Below, piece after piece: positions 17,241-28,243 of a stretch of 64,000 nt of DNA. The DNA is from Streptomyces sp. DHE7-1. GTDB taxonomy: Bacteria > Actinomycetota > Actinomycetes > Streptomycetales > Streptomycetaceae. The stretch lies in NCBI GenBank assembly GCA_016432725.1, contig JACJDG010000003.1:7160001-7224000 (forward strand), in the 5' to 3' direction. A model generated the notes under the pieces. It worked only from the letters and a program-made list of their open reading frames with translations. It made no database searches and was not told the DNA's origin. The translations under genes were made by a program, and so were the position numbers. Each line of letters begins with the position of its first letter. Position 1 is the stretch's first letter.

Positions 17241-18672
17241 AGCTCCTCGGGTTTCCGCAGCAGTCGCTCGACCGCCGTGAGGTAGCGCGCTCCCACGGCG
17301 CCGTCCGTGGCCCGGTGGTCGGCGGCCAGGGTCGCGGTCACCACCGGACGTACCCCGAGCATGCCGCCCGCGGCCCAGGGCCGCTCGACGACCGCGCCGA
17401 AGCCGACCAGGGCCACCTGGGGCGGGTGGATGACCCCGAACACCGCCTCCACACCCTGGTCGCCCAGGTTGGTGACGGTCAGGGTGGCGCCGGTCGTCTC
17501 GCTGCCGCGCAGCCGGCCGCGGCGGGCGCGCTGGACCAGGTCCTTCAGGCGGGCCATGAGGTCGTCCGGCGACAGGGTGTCGGCGTGGTGGACGACCGGG
17601 GCGAGCAGCCCGCCCTGCCGGAGCGACACCGCGATGCCCAGATTGACCTCGGTCCCCGGCACGAACCCGTCGTCCCGCCAGTGGCCGTTGAGATCCGGTA
17701 CCTCGCGCGCCGCCACCGCGGCGGCCTTGAGCAGGAGGGCCGCGGGCACGAGGCGCTCGGCGGGCGGACGGCCGCGGTTGGTCCGGCGCAGCCAGTCCCC
17801 GGCCGCCGTCAGGTCGATGGTGGTGGACAGGTAGTAGTGCGGGATCTCCCGCTTGGACCGGCTCATCAGGTCGGCGATGGCGCGGCGCATGGCGTCCGCG
17901 CGTTCCTCCGGCGGGCCGACGGCCGCCGCCGGACGGGGGCGCCGCTCGCCGTCGCGCGGGCGGTGCGCCGGCCGCGCGGCCTCCGCCCCGGCATCCCCGG
18001 CGCCCGAGCCGTCGCCGGCCCGCCGGGCCGTGCGCACGTCCGCCGCCCGTACGGCCCCGCCCTCACCGGTGCCCCGCACGGTCGTCAGGTCGACGCCGAG
18101 ATCGAGGGCGAGGCGCCGGGCGTACGGGGTGGCCCGCACCCGGGGGGCGCGGGGCGGCGGGGCGTGCTCCACGTCGGCACGGGTGATCCGCCCGCCCGGT
18201 CCGGTGCCGTGCACCGTCGTCAGGTCGACACCGCGCAGCGCCGCGAGGTGCCGTACGAGGGGCCCGGCGCCGCCGGCCGTCCCGGCCGCGACGGACGGCT
18301 CCTTCCGTGCCGGCGCGGGCTGCGCGGCCGGCGCGGGTGCCACGGGCGGTACAGGCGGGACCGGCGGCCGGAGAGCCCGTCCGGGGGCTCGGCCGCCGCC
18401 GGCCGGTTCCCGCGGGCCCCCGCCCGCGCACCGGGCTCGATGGCCTCGATCACCGCGAGCGGTGTCCCCACCGGCACCCGGGTCCCCGGCTCGACCAGCA
18501 GCCGTCCCACGGTCCCGGTCTCGAAGCACTCCACCTCGATGGCCGCCTTGTCCGTCTCGACGACCGCCACGACATCGCCCCTGCGCACTGGGTCGCCGGG
18601 GCCCACGAGCCATTCCCGCAGCACGCCCTCGTCCATGTCCGCGCCGAGGGAGGGCATGGTGAACGCGGTCAT
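17237..18672 (-). CDS. Dihydrolipoamide acyltransferase, E2 of a 2-oxoacid dehydrogenase (one-base frameshift)
   Basis: Restored length about 478 residues. An N-terminal lipoyl domain carries the lipoylated Lys in VVETDKAAIEVECFETG. A Pro/Ala linker leads to two successive peripheral-subunit-binding domains (LAALRGVDLTTVHGTGPGGR and RRLALDLGVDLTTVRGTGEG), then the catalytic acyltransferase domain with AIADLMSRSKREIPHYYL and the active-site ADHRATDGAVGARYL (HxxxDG). It transfers the acyl group from lipoate to CoA. The lipoyl domain is in a different frame from the rest: the break is near 18361-18375, where one extra base gives a continuous SGPPVPPVPPVAPAP linker. It starts one base after the E1-beta stop and overlaps the ACP gene by 4 bases. 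Confidence 0.88.
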
Positions 18673-18673
18673 C

Positions 18674-19756
18674 TCAGCCCGACCTCCCGAGGACGGCCCG
18701 CGGCCGCGCCGCGTCGGCCCCGGCGGCCGCGGGCTCGCCCACGGCGCGACGCGCGGCCGCGACGATTGCGTCCACCCGCGGCAGCGCGGCCTGTTCGAGC
18801 GTGCGCGCGTAGGGCATGGGCACCTCCGCGCTGCACACCCGCTCGACGGGGGCGTCGAGATCGTAGAAGTGCTGTTCGGTGAGGCGGGCGGAGATCTCCG
18901 CGGCGAGGCTGCCGGTGCGCCAGCCCTCGTCGACCACGACGGCCCGGTGGGTGCGCGCCACGGACGTGCCGACCGTGGCGTCGTCCAGCGGGCGGAGGGT
19001 GCGCAGGTCCACGACCTCGGCGCTGATGCCGCCGCTCCCCAGCTCGTCGGCGGCGTCCAGTGCCTTGGGCAGCGAGCCGCCGTAGGTGATCAGGGAGACG
19101 TCGGTGCCGGGCCGGCGGACGGCCGCGTGGTCGATGTCGGCCGGCTCCGGGGCGGCGGGCGGTTCGCCGGAGACGTTGTACAGGCCGCCGTGCTCGAAGA
19201 TCAGCACCGGGTCGGGGTCGGCGAGCGCGGGCGCCAGCATGTACCGGGCGTCGGCCAGGGTGGCCGGGGCGAGCACCCGCAGGCCGGGGATGTGGGCGTA
19301 CCAGCCCTCCAGGCTGTGCGAGTGCTGGGCCGCGAGCTGCCGTCCCGCGCCGGTGGTCATCCGGATCACTATCGGTACCGGAAGCTGGCCGCCCGACATG
19401 TGCAGCAGGGTCGCCGCGTTGTTGAGGATCTGGTCCAGGGCCAGCAGGCTGAAGTTGACCGTCATGATCTCGACGACCGGCCGCATGCCCGCCAGGGCCG
19501 CGCCGATGCCGGCGCCGACGAACGCCGACTCGGACAGCGGGGCGTCACGGATCCGGTCGGGCCCGAACTCCTCCAGCAGACCGAGGCTGACGCCGAAGCA
19601 CCCGCCGTACCGGCCCACGTCCTCACCCATCAGGAACACCCGCTCGTCGGCGCGCAGGGCCTCGCGCAGCGCTTCGCGCAGCGCCTCACGGTAGGTGGTC
19701 GTGGTCCGGCCGGAGGGTGCGCCGGACCCCGCGGTGCGGGTGTGCGTGGTGGTCAT
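18674..19756 (-). CDS. 2-oxoacid (pyruvate/acetoin type) dehydrogenase E1 component, beta subunit
   Basis: 360 residues, of which about 325 form the transketolase-like core. Typical motifs are FLMGEDVGRYGGCFGVS, the DAPLSESAFVGAGIGAALAG loop that contacts thiamine diphosphate, the FEHGGLYNVSGE segment and the C-terminal domain with VVDEGWRTGSLAAEI. With the alpha subunit encoded upstream it decarboxylates a 2-oxoacid (pyruvate most likely) or cleaves acetoin and loads the acyl group onto E2. The ATG overlaps the alpha stop (ATGA). No E3 gene lies in the operon, so a shared dihydrolipoamide dehydrogenase is needed; the flavoprotein at the left edge is a distant possibility only. Confidence 0.93.
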   Translation of the reverse strand: MTTTHTRTAGSGAPSGRTTTTYREALREALREALRADERVFLMGEDVGRYGGCFGVSLGLLEEFGPDRIRDAPLSESAFVGAGIGAALAGMRPVVEIMTVNFSLLALDQILNNAATLLHMSGGQLPVPIVIRMTTGAGRQLAAQHSHSLEGWYAHIPGLRVLAPATLADARYMLAPALADPDPVLIFEHGGLYNVSGEPPAAPEPADIDHAAVRRPGTDVSLITYGGSLPKALDAADELGSGGISAEVVDLRTLRPLDDATVGTSVARTHRAVVVDEGWRTGSLAAEISARLTEQHFYDLDAPVERVCSAEVPMPYARTLEQAALPRVDAIVAAARRAVGEPAAAGADAARPRAVLGRSG

Positions 19757-20774
19757 GGCCGGATCGCCTCCACCGGGCTGGTGACGTACTTCAGCAGGTC
19801 CTCGACGGGTTCCTCCGGAGCCCGCTCGGCCGCCGCCACGGCCGCGTCGATCTCGGCGGCCAGCCGGTCCTCCAGCGCCGTACGGTCCTTGTCGGTCAGC
19901 TCCCTCGCGTCCCGCAGCCGCCGCGCGAGCCCCTCGACGGGGTCGCGTTCCCGCCACCGCTCGATCTCCGCCTTGTCGCGGTAGCGGTCGGAGTCGTACA
20001 TGGAGTGCGCGCGGAAGCGGTACGTGCGCATCTCCAGGAAGTGCGGTCCGGATCCGCCGCGCACCCCCTCGGCCGCCCGCCGGGCTGCGTCCTCGACGGC
20101 GAGGACGTCCATGCCGTCGACGGCCCAGGAGACCATGCCGTACCCGGCGGCCCGCAGCGCGAGGTCGGTCTGGGCCTGGTGGCGGGCCAGGGCCGTACCC
20201 ATCGCGTACAGGTTGTTCTCGCACACCAGCAGCAGCGGCAGCCCCCACAGCGCGGCGAGGTTGGCGGTCTCGTGGAACTCGCCCTCGGCGAAGGCGCCGT
20301 CACCGAAGAAGCAGCAGGTGACCCGGTCGCGGCCGGTCATGCGGTCGGCGAGGGCGAGGCCCGCCGCCAGCGGGAGCCCGCCGCCGACGATGGCGTTGCC
20401 GCCGTAGAAGCGCCGGCCGGTGTCGAAGAGGTGCATCGAGCCGCCGCGGCCCCGGCTGCAGCCGGTGACCTTGCCGAACATCTCCGCCATGATCGCCTCG
20501 GCCGGGACCCCGCGGGCCAGCGCGTGCCCGTGCTCGCGGTAGGTCGACACGACCGCGTCGTCCTCCGTGAGCGCCTCGTTGACGCCGACCGCCACGGCCT
20601 CCTCGCCGATGTAGAGGTGCATGAAGCCCCGGATGCGCGCCGCGCTGTACAGCTCCACACAGCGTTCCTCGAACCGGCGCACGCGCAGCATCGACTCCAG
20701 CAGGGCCAGCCGGTGCGCGGCCGGACCGGCCGCCCGGGCGGCGGGCCGGGGTGTGCGCCGGGAGCGGGTGGTGG

Positions 20775-20778
<4 letters not shown>
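19753..20778 (-). CDS. 2-oxoacid (pyruvate/acetoin type) dehydrogenase E1 component, alpha subunit
   Basis: 341 residues. The thiamine diphosphate motif is GDGAFAEGEFHETANLAALW followed by LLLVCENNLYAMGT, and the phosphorylation-loop region reads RAHSMYDSDRYRD. The N-terminal RFEERCVELYSAARIRGFMH and GRGGSMHLFD segments are also typical of pyruvate and acetoin dehydrogenase alpha chains, which cannot be told apart safely here. It catalyses the thiamine-dependent step together with the beta subunit. The ATG (MTTTRSRR) coincides with the restored stop of the acetyl-CoA synthetase gene in an ATGA overlap, and its own stop overlaps the beta start. Confidence 0.92.
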
Positions 20779-22609
<1,831 letters not shown>

Positions 22610-22669
22610 GCCGGCCCCTCCTTCCTTCGGCCCTGCTTCGACCATCCGCCCCGACCGCGCCGCGCGCAC

Positions 22670-22685
22670 AGGGTCGAAGGGCCCC
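22670..22685. promoter_or_regulatory. Candidate OsdR/DevR-type box proximal to acetyl-CoA synthetase gene
   Basis: AGGGTCGAAGGGCCCC matches the island motif at nearly all positions and lies 61 bases before the acetyl-CoA synthetase ATG, inside the divergent promoter interval shared with the hydrogenase operon. Confidence 0.5.
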
Positions 22686-22748
22686 GTACAGGGCCGGACG
22701 GCGCAAGCCGGCGGCCGCACCCCGGCGTGCGGCCGTCGCGGGCCGCCA

Positions 22749-22764
22749 GGGGCCCAACGGCCCC
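22749..22764. promoter_or_regulatory. Candidate OsdR/DevR-type box between the synthetase and hydrogenase operons
   Basis: GGGGCCCAACGGCCCC (reverse strand GGGGCCGTTGGGCCCC) is a near-perfect copy of the motif, 116 bases before the hydrogenase operon start and about 140 before the divergent synthetase start. Confidence 0.5.
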
Positions 22765-22879
22765 GCGCACGGGCCCGGGTGGCTCTGCCGGGGCGGCGGC
22801 CCGCCGGAAAAGCTGGGATCGTGGGCCTGAGGGGACGGCAGGGTCCCAGTGCCGTCCTTCGTGCCGAAGGAGGCCGGTC

Positions 22880-24060
22880 ATGGGTGCCGACACCCCGGGG
22901 AAGCCGGTGGCGGACCCCGCCGACGGGCGGGTGATGGGCAAGGACGGCATGGCCGCGCTCGTCGAGGTACTGATCCGGCGCGGATTCACCGTGATCGGCC
23001 CGACCGTCCGGGACGGCGCCGTCGAGCTGGCGGAACTCCGCTCGGCCGACGAACTGCCCTACGGGTGGGGCGTGGAGCTGGAAGCCGGGCGGTACCGGCT
23101 GCGGGAGCGGCCGGACGGCGCCGCTTTCGGACACGCGGCGGGCCCCCAGTCGTGGAAGTCCTTCCTGCATCCGGCCCGGGTACGGCAGTGGAGCGCCGAC
23201 CGGGCGGACGGGGAACTCGTGCTCACGGCCGAGCAGGACGCACCGCCGCGCTACGCCTTCCTGGGCGTGCGCCCCTGCGATCTGCGGGCCGTCGCCGTCC
23301 AGGACCGGGTGCTGACCGGCGGGGCGTACCGCGACCCCGGCTACACGGGGCGGCGCTCGGGCGCCCTGCTGATCGCGGTCGAGTGCACCGACCCCGGCGC
23401 CACCTGCTTCTGCGTCTCGATGGGCACCGGCCCCGCCGCCGGTCCCGGCTACGACCTGGCGATGACCGAGGTGGCCGACGCCGACGGGCACCGCTTCTGG
23501 ATCCGCGGCGGCAGCCCCGAGGGGCGGAGATCCTGGCCGAACTGCCCACCCGCCCCGCCGACCCGGAGACCCGGGCGACGGCGCGCGCCGACGTGCTGGC
23601 CGCCGCCGACCGCATGGGACGGACCATGCCCGAGGCGGACCTGCGCGAGCTGATGGCCGGAACGCTGGAGGCGCCGCGCTGGGACGACGTCGCCGGGCGC
23701 TGCCTGACCTGCGGCAACTGCACGATGGTCTGCCCCACCTGCTTCTGCACGACCACCGAGGACGTCACCGACCTCACCGGTGACCACGCGGAGCGGTGGC
23801 GGCTCTGGGACTCCTGCTTCGACCTGGACTTCTCCCAGCTGCACGGCGGCCCGGTCCGCGCCACCGCGCGCAGCCGCTACCGGCAGTGGATGACCCACAA
23901 ACTCGGCACCTGGTACGACCAGTTCGGCTCGTCCGGCTGCGTCGGCTGCGGCCGCTGCATCGTGTGGTGCCCGGTCGGTATCGACATCACCGAGGAGGCC
24001 GCCGCCCTGCACGACTGGACCCGGTCCGCGCAGCCACCGCCGCCGGAGACGGCGTCGTGA
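22880..24060 (+). CDS. Group-3b-type [NiFe]-hydrogenase beta subunit, 4Fe-4S protein (one-base frameshift)
   Basis: About 393 residues restored. This is the electron-transfer subunit of cytosolic bidirectional (sulf)hydrogenases. Its N-terminal domain has FLGVRPCDLRAVAVQDRVL and TDPGATCFCVSMGTG, and the C-terminal ferredoxin-like part has two Cys clusters, CLTCGNCTMVCPTCFC and CVGCGRCIVWCPVGID. Electrons pass between the hydrogenase module and the flavin subunit encoded next. The start has a GAAGGAGG ribosome site six bases upstream. The frame breaks in the G run at 23521-23524; one more G gives SPEGAEILAELPTR. The stop overlaps the next start (GTGA). It is the first gene of a five-gene operon divergent from the acetyl-CoA synthetase operon. 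Confidence 0.9.
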
Positions 24061-24874
24061 CCACCGTGGCGCCCCCGCTGCCGTACCGCGTCGCCGACGT
24101 GCGGACCGAGACCGCCGACACCCGGTCGATCGAACTGGTGCCGGCCGGAGCGGCGCTCGCCCCGTTCGCCCCGGGGCAGTTCGCGATGATCTACGCGTTC
24201 GGAGTCGGCGAGATCCCCGTCTCGGTCAGCGCCCTGCGGGGCGCCACGGCGGTCTCGTGCACACCGTGCGAGCGGTGGGCGCGGTCTCGGCCGCCCTGTA
24301 CCGGCTGCGCCCCGGCGACACCGTCGGTCTCGGCGGCCCGTACGGCACCGGCTGGGACCTCGGCGCGGCCGCCGGCCACGATGTGCTGATCGTCGCCGGC
24401 GGCATCGGCCTGGCCCCGCTGCGGCCGGTCGTGCACGCGGTCCTGGACCGCCCGGACGGCTACGGGCGGCTCGCGGTCCTGGTGGGCGCCCGCACCCCGG
24501 CCGACCTGTCCTACCGCGACGAGATCGAGAGCTGGCGCGGCCCGGCCCGGGTGGAGGTGACGGTCGACCGGCCCGGCCCGGGCTGGCAGGGCGCGGTGGG
24601 TGTCGTCACCACCCTCCTCGACCGTCTGGACCTGCGCCCGGAACGGACCTGCGCCCTGGTCTGCGGGCCCGAGGTGATGATGCGGCACACCGCGCGCGAC
24701 CTCGTGACCCGGGGACTGGTCCCGCACCGCGTCCAGGTGTCCCTGGAACGGAACATGCGCTGCGCCACCGGCCACTGCGGCCACTGCCAGCTCGGCCCGC
24801 TCCTGCTGTGCCGCGACGGGCCGGTCGTCGGGTACGACCGCGTGGCACACCTGCTCCTCGTACGGGAGTTGTGA
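24057..24874 (+). CDS. Group-3b-type [NiFe]-hydrogenase gamma subunit, FAD/NAD(P)-binding (one-base frameshift)
   Basis: 272 residues restored; ferredoxin-NADP reductase fold. The FAD region reads APGQFAMIYAFGVGEIPVSV, the NAD(P) site VLIVAGGIGLAPLRPVV, the reductase-tail motif CALVCGPEVMMRHTA, and a C-terminal [2Fe-2S] motif reads CATGHCGHCQLGPLLLC. It is the NAD(P)H-reacting diaphorase-like subunit of group 3b enzymes. The GTG start overlaps the upstream stop. The frame breaks at 24246-24252: one extra G gives ATGGLVHTVRAVGAVS. Coenzyme preference (NADPH in characterised group 3b enzymes) is inferred from the family. Confidence 0.9.
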
Positions 24875-24875
24875 C

Positions 24876-25736
24876 ATGGCCCCGGACACCGGACCAGATC
24901 CCGGACCCGACACCGGCCGACGGCCGGCGCTCGCCGTGTGGAAGTTCGCCTCCTGCGACGGCTGCCAGCTGACCCTGCTCGACTGCGAGGACGAACTCCT
25001 CGGCCTCACCGAGCGCGTACGCGTCGACCACTTCCTCGAGATGACCCCCCTCGAGGGCGGCGGCCCGGAGCGCGCACGGCTCGACGGCCGCGGGCCCTAC
25101 GACCTGTCCCTGGTCGAGGGGTCGATCACCACCGCCGAGGACGCCGAGCGGATCCGGCACGTCCGCCGTATCTCCCGGTACCTGGTGACCATCGGAGCCT
25201 GCGCCACCGCGGGCGGCATCCAGGCACTGCGCAACTTCGCCCACGTCGAGGACTTCCTCGCCGCGGTCTACGCCCGGCCGGAGTACATCGGGACGCTGGA
25301 GACCTCCACCCCGATCTCGGCCCACGTCCCGGTCGACTTCGAACTGCGCGGCTGCCCCATCGACCGCCGTCAGCTCCTCGAGGTCGTCACCGCCCACCTG
25401 GCCGGACGCAAGCCCTCGATCTCCAGCCACAGCGTCTGCTTCGAGTGCAAGAGGCGCGGCACCACCTGCGTCACCGTGGCGCACGGCACCCCGTGCCTGG
25501 GCCCGGTCACGCACGCCGGGTGCGGGGCCATCTGCCCCGCCTACGGACGCGGGTGCTACGGCTGTTTCGGACCCTCGGCCGAACCCAACCTGCGCTCCAT
25601 GGTCGCCGAGCTGCGCCACGACGGGATGAGTGAGCGGGACATCCAGCGTGTCTTCCGGACCTTCAACGCCGCGTCGCCGGAACATGCCCCCGTACCCGAC
25701 CTCGCGGCCGAGGAGCGGCAGAACCCCCCGCCCTGA
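24876..25736 (+). CDS. [NiFe]-hydrogenase small (delta) subunit
   Basis: 286 residues, intact. The proximal-cluster motif KFASCDGCQLTLLDCEDELL opens the protein after a short acidic-proline tail; GACATAGGIQALRNF and the ELRGCPIDRRQLLE segment supply further cluster ligands, and a Cys-rich tail (SVCFECKRR, TPCLGPVTHAGCGAICPA, GRGCYGCFGP) binds additional [4Fe-4S] clusters. There is no Tat signal, so the enzyme is cytosolic, as expected for group 3. It forms the heterodimeric hydrogenase core with the large subunit. It starts one base after the gamma-subunit stop. Confidence 0.93.
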   Translation: MAPDTGPDPGPDTGRRPALAVWKFASCDGCQLTLLDCEDELLGLTERVRVDHFLEMTPLEGGGPERARLDGRGPYDLSLVEGSITTAEDAERIRHVRRISRYLVTIGACATAGGIQALRNFAHVEDFLAAVYARPEYIGTLETSTPISAHVPVDFELRGCPIDRRQLLEVVTAHLAGRKPSISSHSVCFECKRRGTTCVTVAHGTPCLGPVTHAGCGAICPAYGRGCYGCFGPSAEPNLRSMVAELRHDGMSERDIQRVFRTFNAASPEHAPVPDLAAEERQNPPP

Positions 25737-25760
25737 CCGCACCGGCCCGGAAAGGCCCGC

Positions 25761-27106
25761 ATGAACGATCGCGGAACCCGCGACCTGCGACTGGACGCGC
25801 TGGCCAGGGTGGAGGGCGAGGCCGCCCTCCATCTGCGCGTCGACGGGGACACGGTCACCGAGACGCGACTGCGCATCTACGAACCCCCGCGCTTCTTCGA
25901 GGCCCTGCTGACCGGCCGGGGCCACACCGAACCCCCGACATCACCGCCCGCATCTGCGGCATCTGCCCGGTCGCCTACCAGATGAGCGCCTGCCGGGCGA
26001 TCGAGGACGCCTGCGGGGTCACGGTGGACGGCCCCCTCGCGGCACTGCGCCGCCTGCTGTACTGCGGCGAGTGGATCGAGAGCCACGCCCTGCACATCCA
26101 CCTGCTGCACGCCCCGGACTTCCTCGGCTGCGCGGACGTCGTGGAGCTGGCCCGCCGCGAGCGGGCCGCCGTCGAGCGCGGTCTGAGGATCAAGCAGACC
26201 GGCAACGCGATCCTCGAACAGCTCGGCGGCCGCCCCGTCCACCCGGTCAACGTCCGCGTCGGCGGTTTCTACCGGACGCCGGCACCGGAGGAACTCCGCC
26301 CGCTGGCCGAGCGGCTGCTACGGGCCCGCGAGGACGCGCTGGAGACCGTCCGCTGGGTCGCGTCGTTCGACTTCCCCGACGCGGTCTGCGAGCACGACCT
26401 CCTCGCCCTGCGCGAGCCCGGCCGCTACGCCATCGACTCCGGAACCCCGGCGGTCGTGGCCGCGGGGGCCGAAGGCCCGGAACCGCTCGAGTTCCCGCTG
26501 TCCGACTTCGAACAGCGCGTACCCGAGGGGCAGGTGCCGCACTCCACCGCCCGGACGGCCGCCCTGGACGGCCGCCGCCACCTGACCGGCCCGCTGGCCC
26601 GCTGGGCGATCAGCGGCCGCTGGCTGCATCCGGTGGCCGCCGGGGCGGGGCGGGACGCCGGCCTGGGCGACCCGCTGGCCGGCGCCGTCTGCGACAACCC
26701 GTTCCGCAGCATCGTCGTGCGCGCGGTGGAAGTGGTCCAGGCCGTCGAGGAGGCCCTGCGGATCATCGACGGATACGAGCGGCCGGACCGGCCGGCCGTC
26801 GACGTCCGCCCGCGCCGGGGGACCGGCGCCGGCGCCACCGAGGCTCCCCGCGGGCTGCTGTACCACCGCTACACGCTCACCGACGACGGCACGCTCACCG
26901 GTGCCCGCATCGTTCCGCCCACGGCCCAGAACCAGGCGGCCATCGAGGAGGACGTGCGCAGGGCGGCGCAGGCGCGACTGCGCACGCCCGGGGCCGCCGC
27001 CGGCGACGAGGAACTGACCCGCCTGTGCGAACGCGCCATCCGCAACCACGATCCCTGCATCTCCTGCGCGACCCACTTCCTCGACGTGACGGTCCGGCGC
27101 GCATGA
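25761..27106 (+). CDS. [NiFe]-hydrogenase large (alpha) subunit (one-base frameshift)
   Basis: 448 residues restored. Both nickel-binding signatures are present: RICGICPVAYQMSACRAIED near the N terminus and HDPCISCATHFLDV at the C terminus. The residues after the final His (FLDVTVRRA) form the short extension that a maturation protease removes once nickel is inserted, and that protease gene follows immediately. The first 60 codons (MNDRGTRDLRLDALARVEGE) are in another frame; one extra C in the run at 25932-25936 joins them to PDITARICGICP. The chosen ATG has a GGAAAGG site upstream. The gene overlaps the protease gene by 4 bases (ATGA). Confidence 0.92.
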
Positions 27107-27573
27107 CCGGCCGGGTCGTGGTGATCGGCGTGGGCAACCCCCTGCGCGGCGACGACGGAGTCGGTCCGGCGGCGGTGGAGGCCCTGCGGGGCCGGGTCCC
27201 CGACGGCACCGTCCTGACGGTCAGCGACGGCGAACCGGCGCGCATGCTCGACCTGTGGCACGGCGCGGACGCCGTCGTCGTGGTGGAGGCGCTCCGTGCG
27301 CGGCCGGGCCGCCCGGGGACGCTGCACACGTTCACGGCGGCGGAGGCGGCCGCCCGGACCGAGGGGACGGCGAGCACCCACGCGCTCGGCCTCGGCGACT
27401 GCCTCGCCCTGGCGGAGACGCTCGGCCGGCTGCCGCCGAAGGTCGTGGTGCACGCCGTGGAGGTGGCGGACGTCTCCCTCGGAGCGGGGTTCAGCGACGC
27501 CGTGCGTTCCGCGCTCCCCGAGCTGGTCGACCGGGTCGCCGCCTCCGTACGGCGCTCGCGGGAGAACGGGTGA
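27103..27573 (+). CDS. Hydrogenase maturation endopeptidase (HycI/HyaD family)
   Basis: 156 residues, cytosolic. It trims the C terminus of the large subunit after Ni insertion. The opening VVVIGVGNPLRGDDGVGPAA carries the first metal-binding acid. The second metal ligand, usually Asp in a VVDA-type strand, appears as Glu in AVVVVEALRA. A candidate third ligand His is in STHALGLGDCLAL. The start overlaps the large-subunit stop, making it the fifth gene of the operon. The hypABCDEF accessory genes needed for the Ni-Fe site are not in the window and must lie elsewhere if the enzyme is functional. Confidence 0.9.
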   Translation: MTGRVVVIGVGNPLRGDDGVGPAAVEALRGRVPDGTVLTVSDGEPARMLDLWHGADAVVVVEALRARPGRPGTLHTFTAAEAAARTEGTASTHALGLGDCLALAETLGRLPPKVVVHAVEVADVSLGAGFSDAVRSALPELVDRVAASVRRSRENG

Positions 27574-27586
27574 ACCGGGCCGCGGT

Positions 27587-28243
27587 TCACTGGAAGGCCG
27601 CGTGGATCTCCCGCTCGGTCGCCTCGTGCGACACCAGCAGCAGCTCGTCACCGGGGAGCAGACGCTCCTCCGGACGGGGCACCGTGGGCCGCCCGTCGCG
27701 CACCACGGTGGCGACCACGGTGCCGGCCGGCAGCGCGATCTCGCCGAGGGTGCGCCCCGCGGCCCGGGACTCCTCGGTGATCGCGGTCTCGATGACCTCG
27801 ACGCCCGCCTTGCTCAGCCGCAGCAGCGCCACCGTGTCCGTGGCACCGGTGGCCTCCTCGATGAGGGAGATCAGCGGAGTGGCCGAGGGCACGGCCACGT
27901 CGACACCCCAGCGCTGGTCGAAGAGCCAGGAGTTCTCCTCCTCGTTGACCCGCGCCGCCACCCGCCCCACCCCGAACTGCCGCTTGGCCAGCAGAGCGAT
28001 GACGAGGTTGTCCTCGTCGCGGCCGGTGGTGGCGACGACGAGGTCGCAGGCCAGGGCACCGGCGTGCTCCAGCACGCCCGGCCGGCAGGCGTCGCCGGCC
28101 ACGACGCGCACCTGCCGCAGGCCGCCGAGTTCGGCCACCCGGTCGTCGTCGTGCTCGACCAGGGTGACGTCGTTGCGTGCGGCGGACAGCACCTGGGCGA
28201 TCTGCGTGCCGAGCCGGCCCGCGCCCGCGATGAGGACCTTCAC
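27587..28243 (-). CDS. TrkA-type potassium channel regulatory subunit (RCK: TrkA-N and TrkA-C)
   Basis: 218 residues. A Rossmann NAD-binding motif starts the protein (VLIAGAGRLGTQIAQVLSAA), with the acidic end of beta-2 in VTLVEHDDDRV, followed by the rest of TrkA-N to about residue 130 and a TrkA-C domain (RTLGEIALPAGTVVATVVRD). Such proteins gate K+ channels or transporters in response to NAD(H) or nucleotides. It is the second of two adjacent trkA-like genes; its GTG overlaps the stop of the first (GTGA). No TrkH/KtrB membrane subunit is nearby. Its stop lies only 14 bases from the convergent hydrogenase operon. Confidence 0.88.
   Translation of the reverse strand: MKVLIAGAGRLGTQIAQVLSAARNDVTLVEHDDDRVAELGGLRQVRVVAGDACRPGVLEHAGALACDLVVATTGRDEDNLVIALLAKRQFGVGRVAARVNEEENSWLFDQRWGVDVAVPSATPLISLIEEATGATDTVALLRLSKAGVEVIETAITEESRAAGRTLGEIALPAGTVVATVVRDGRPTVPRPEERLLPGDELLLVSHEATEREIHAAFQ

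Noticed and set aside
22801..22862. GGGAC...GTCCC pair just before the hydrogenase operon as an extra box
   Set aside because: The half-sites GGGAC and GTCCC are two bases too far apart compared with the DosR-type spacing.
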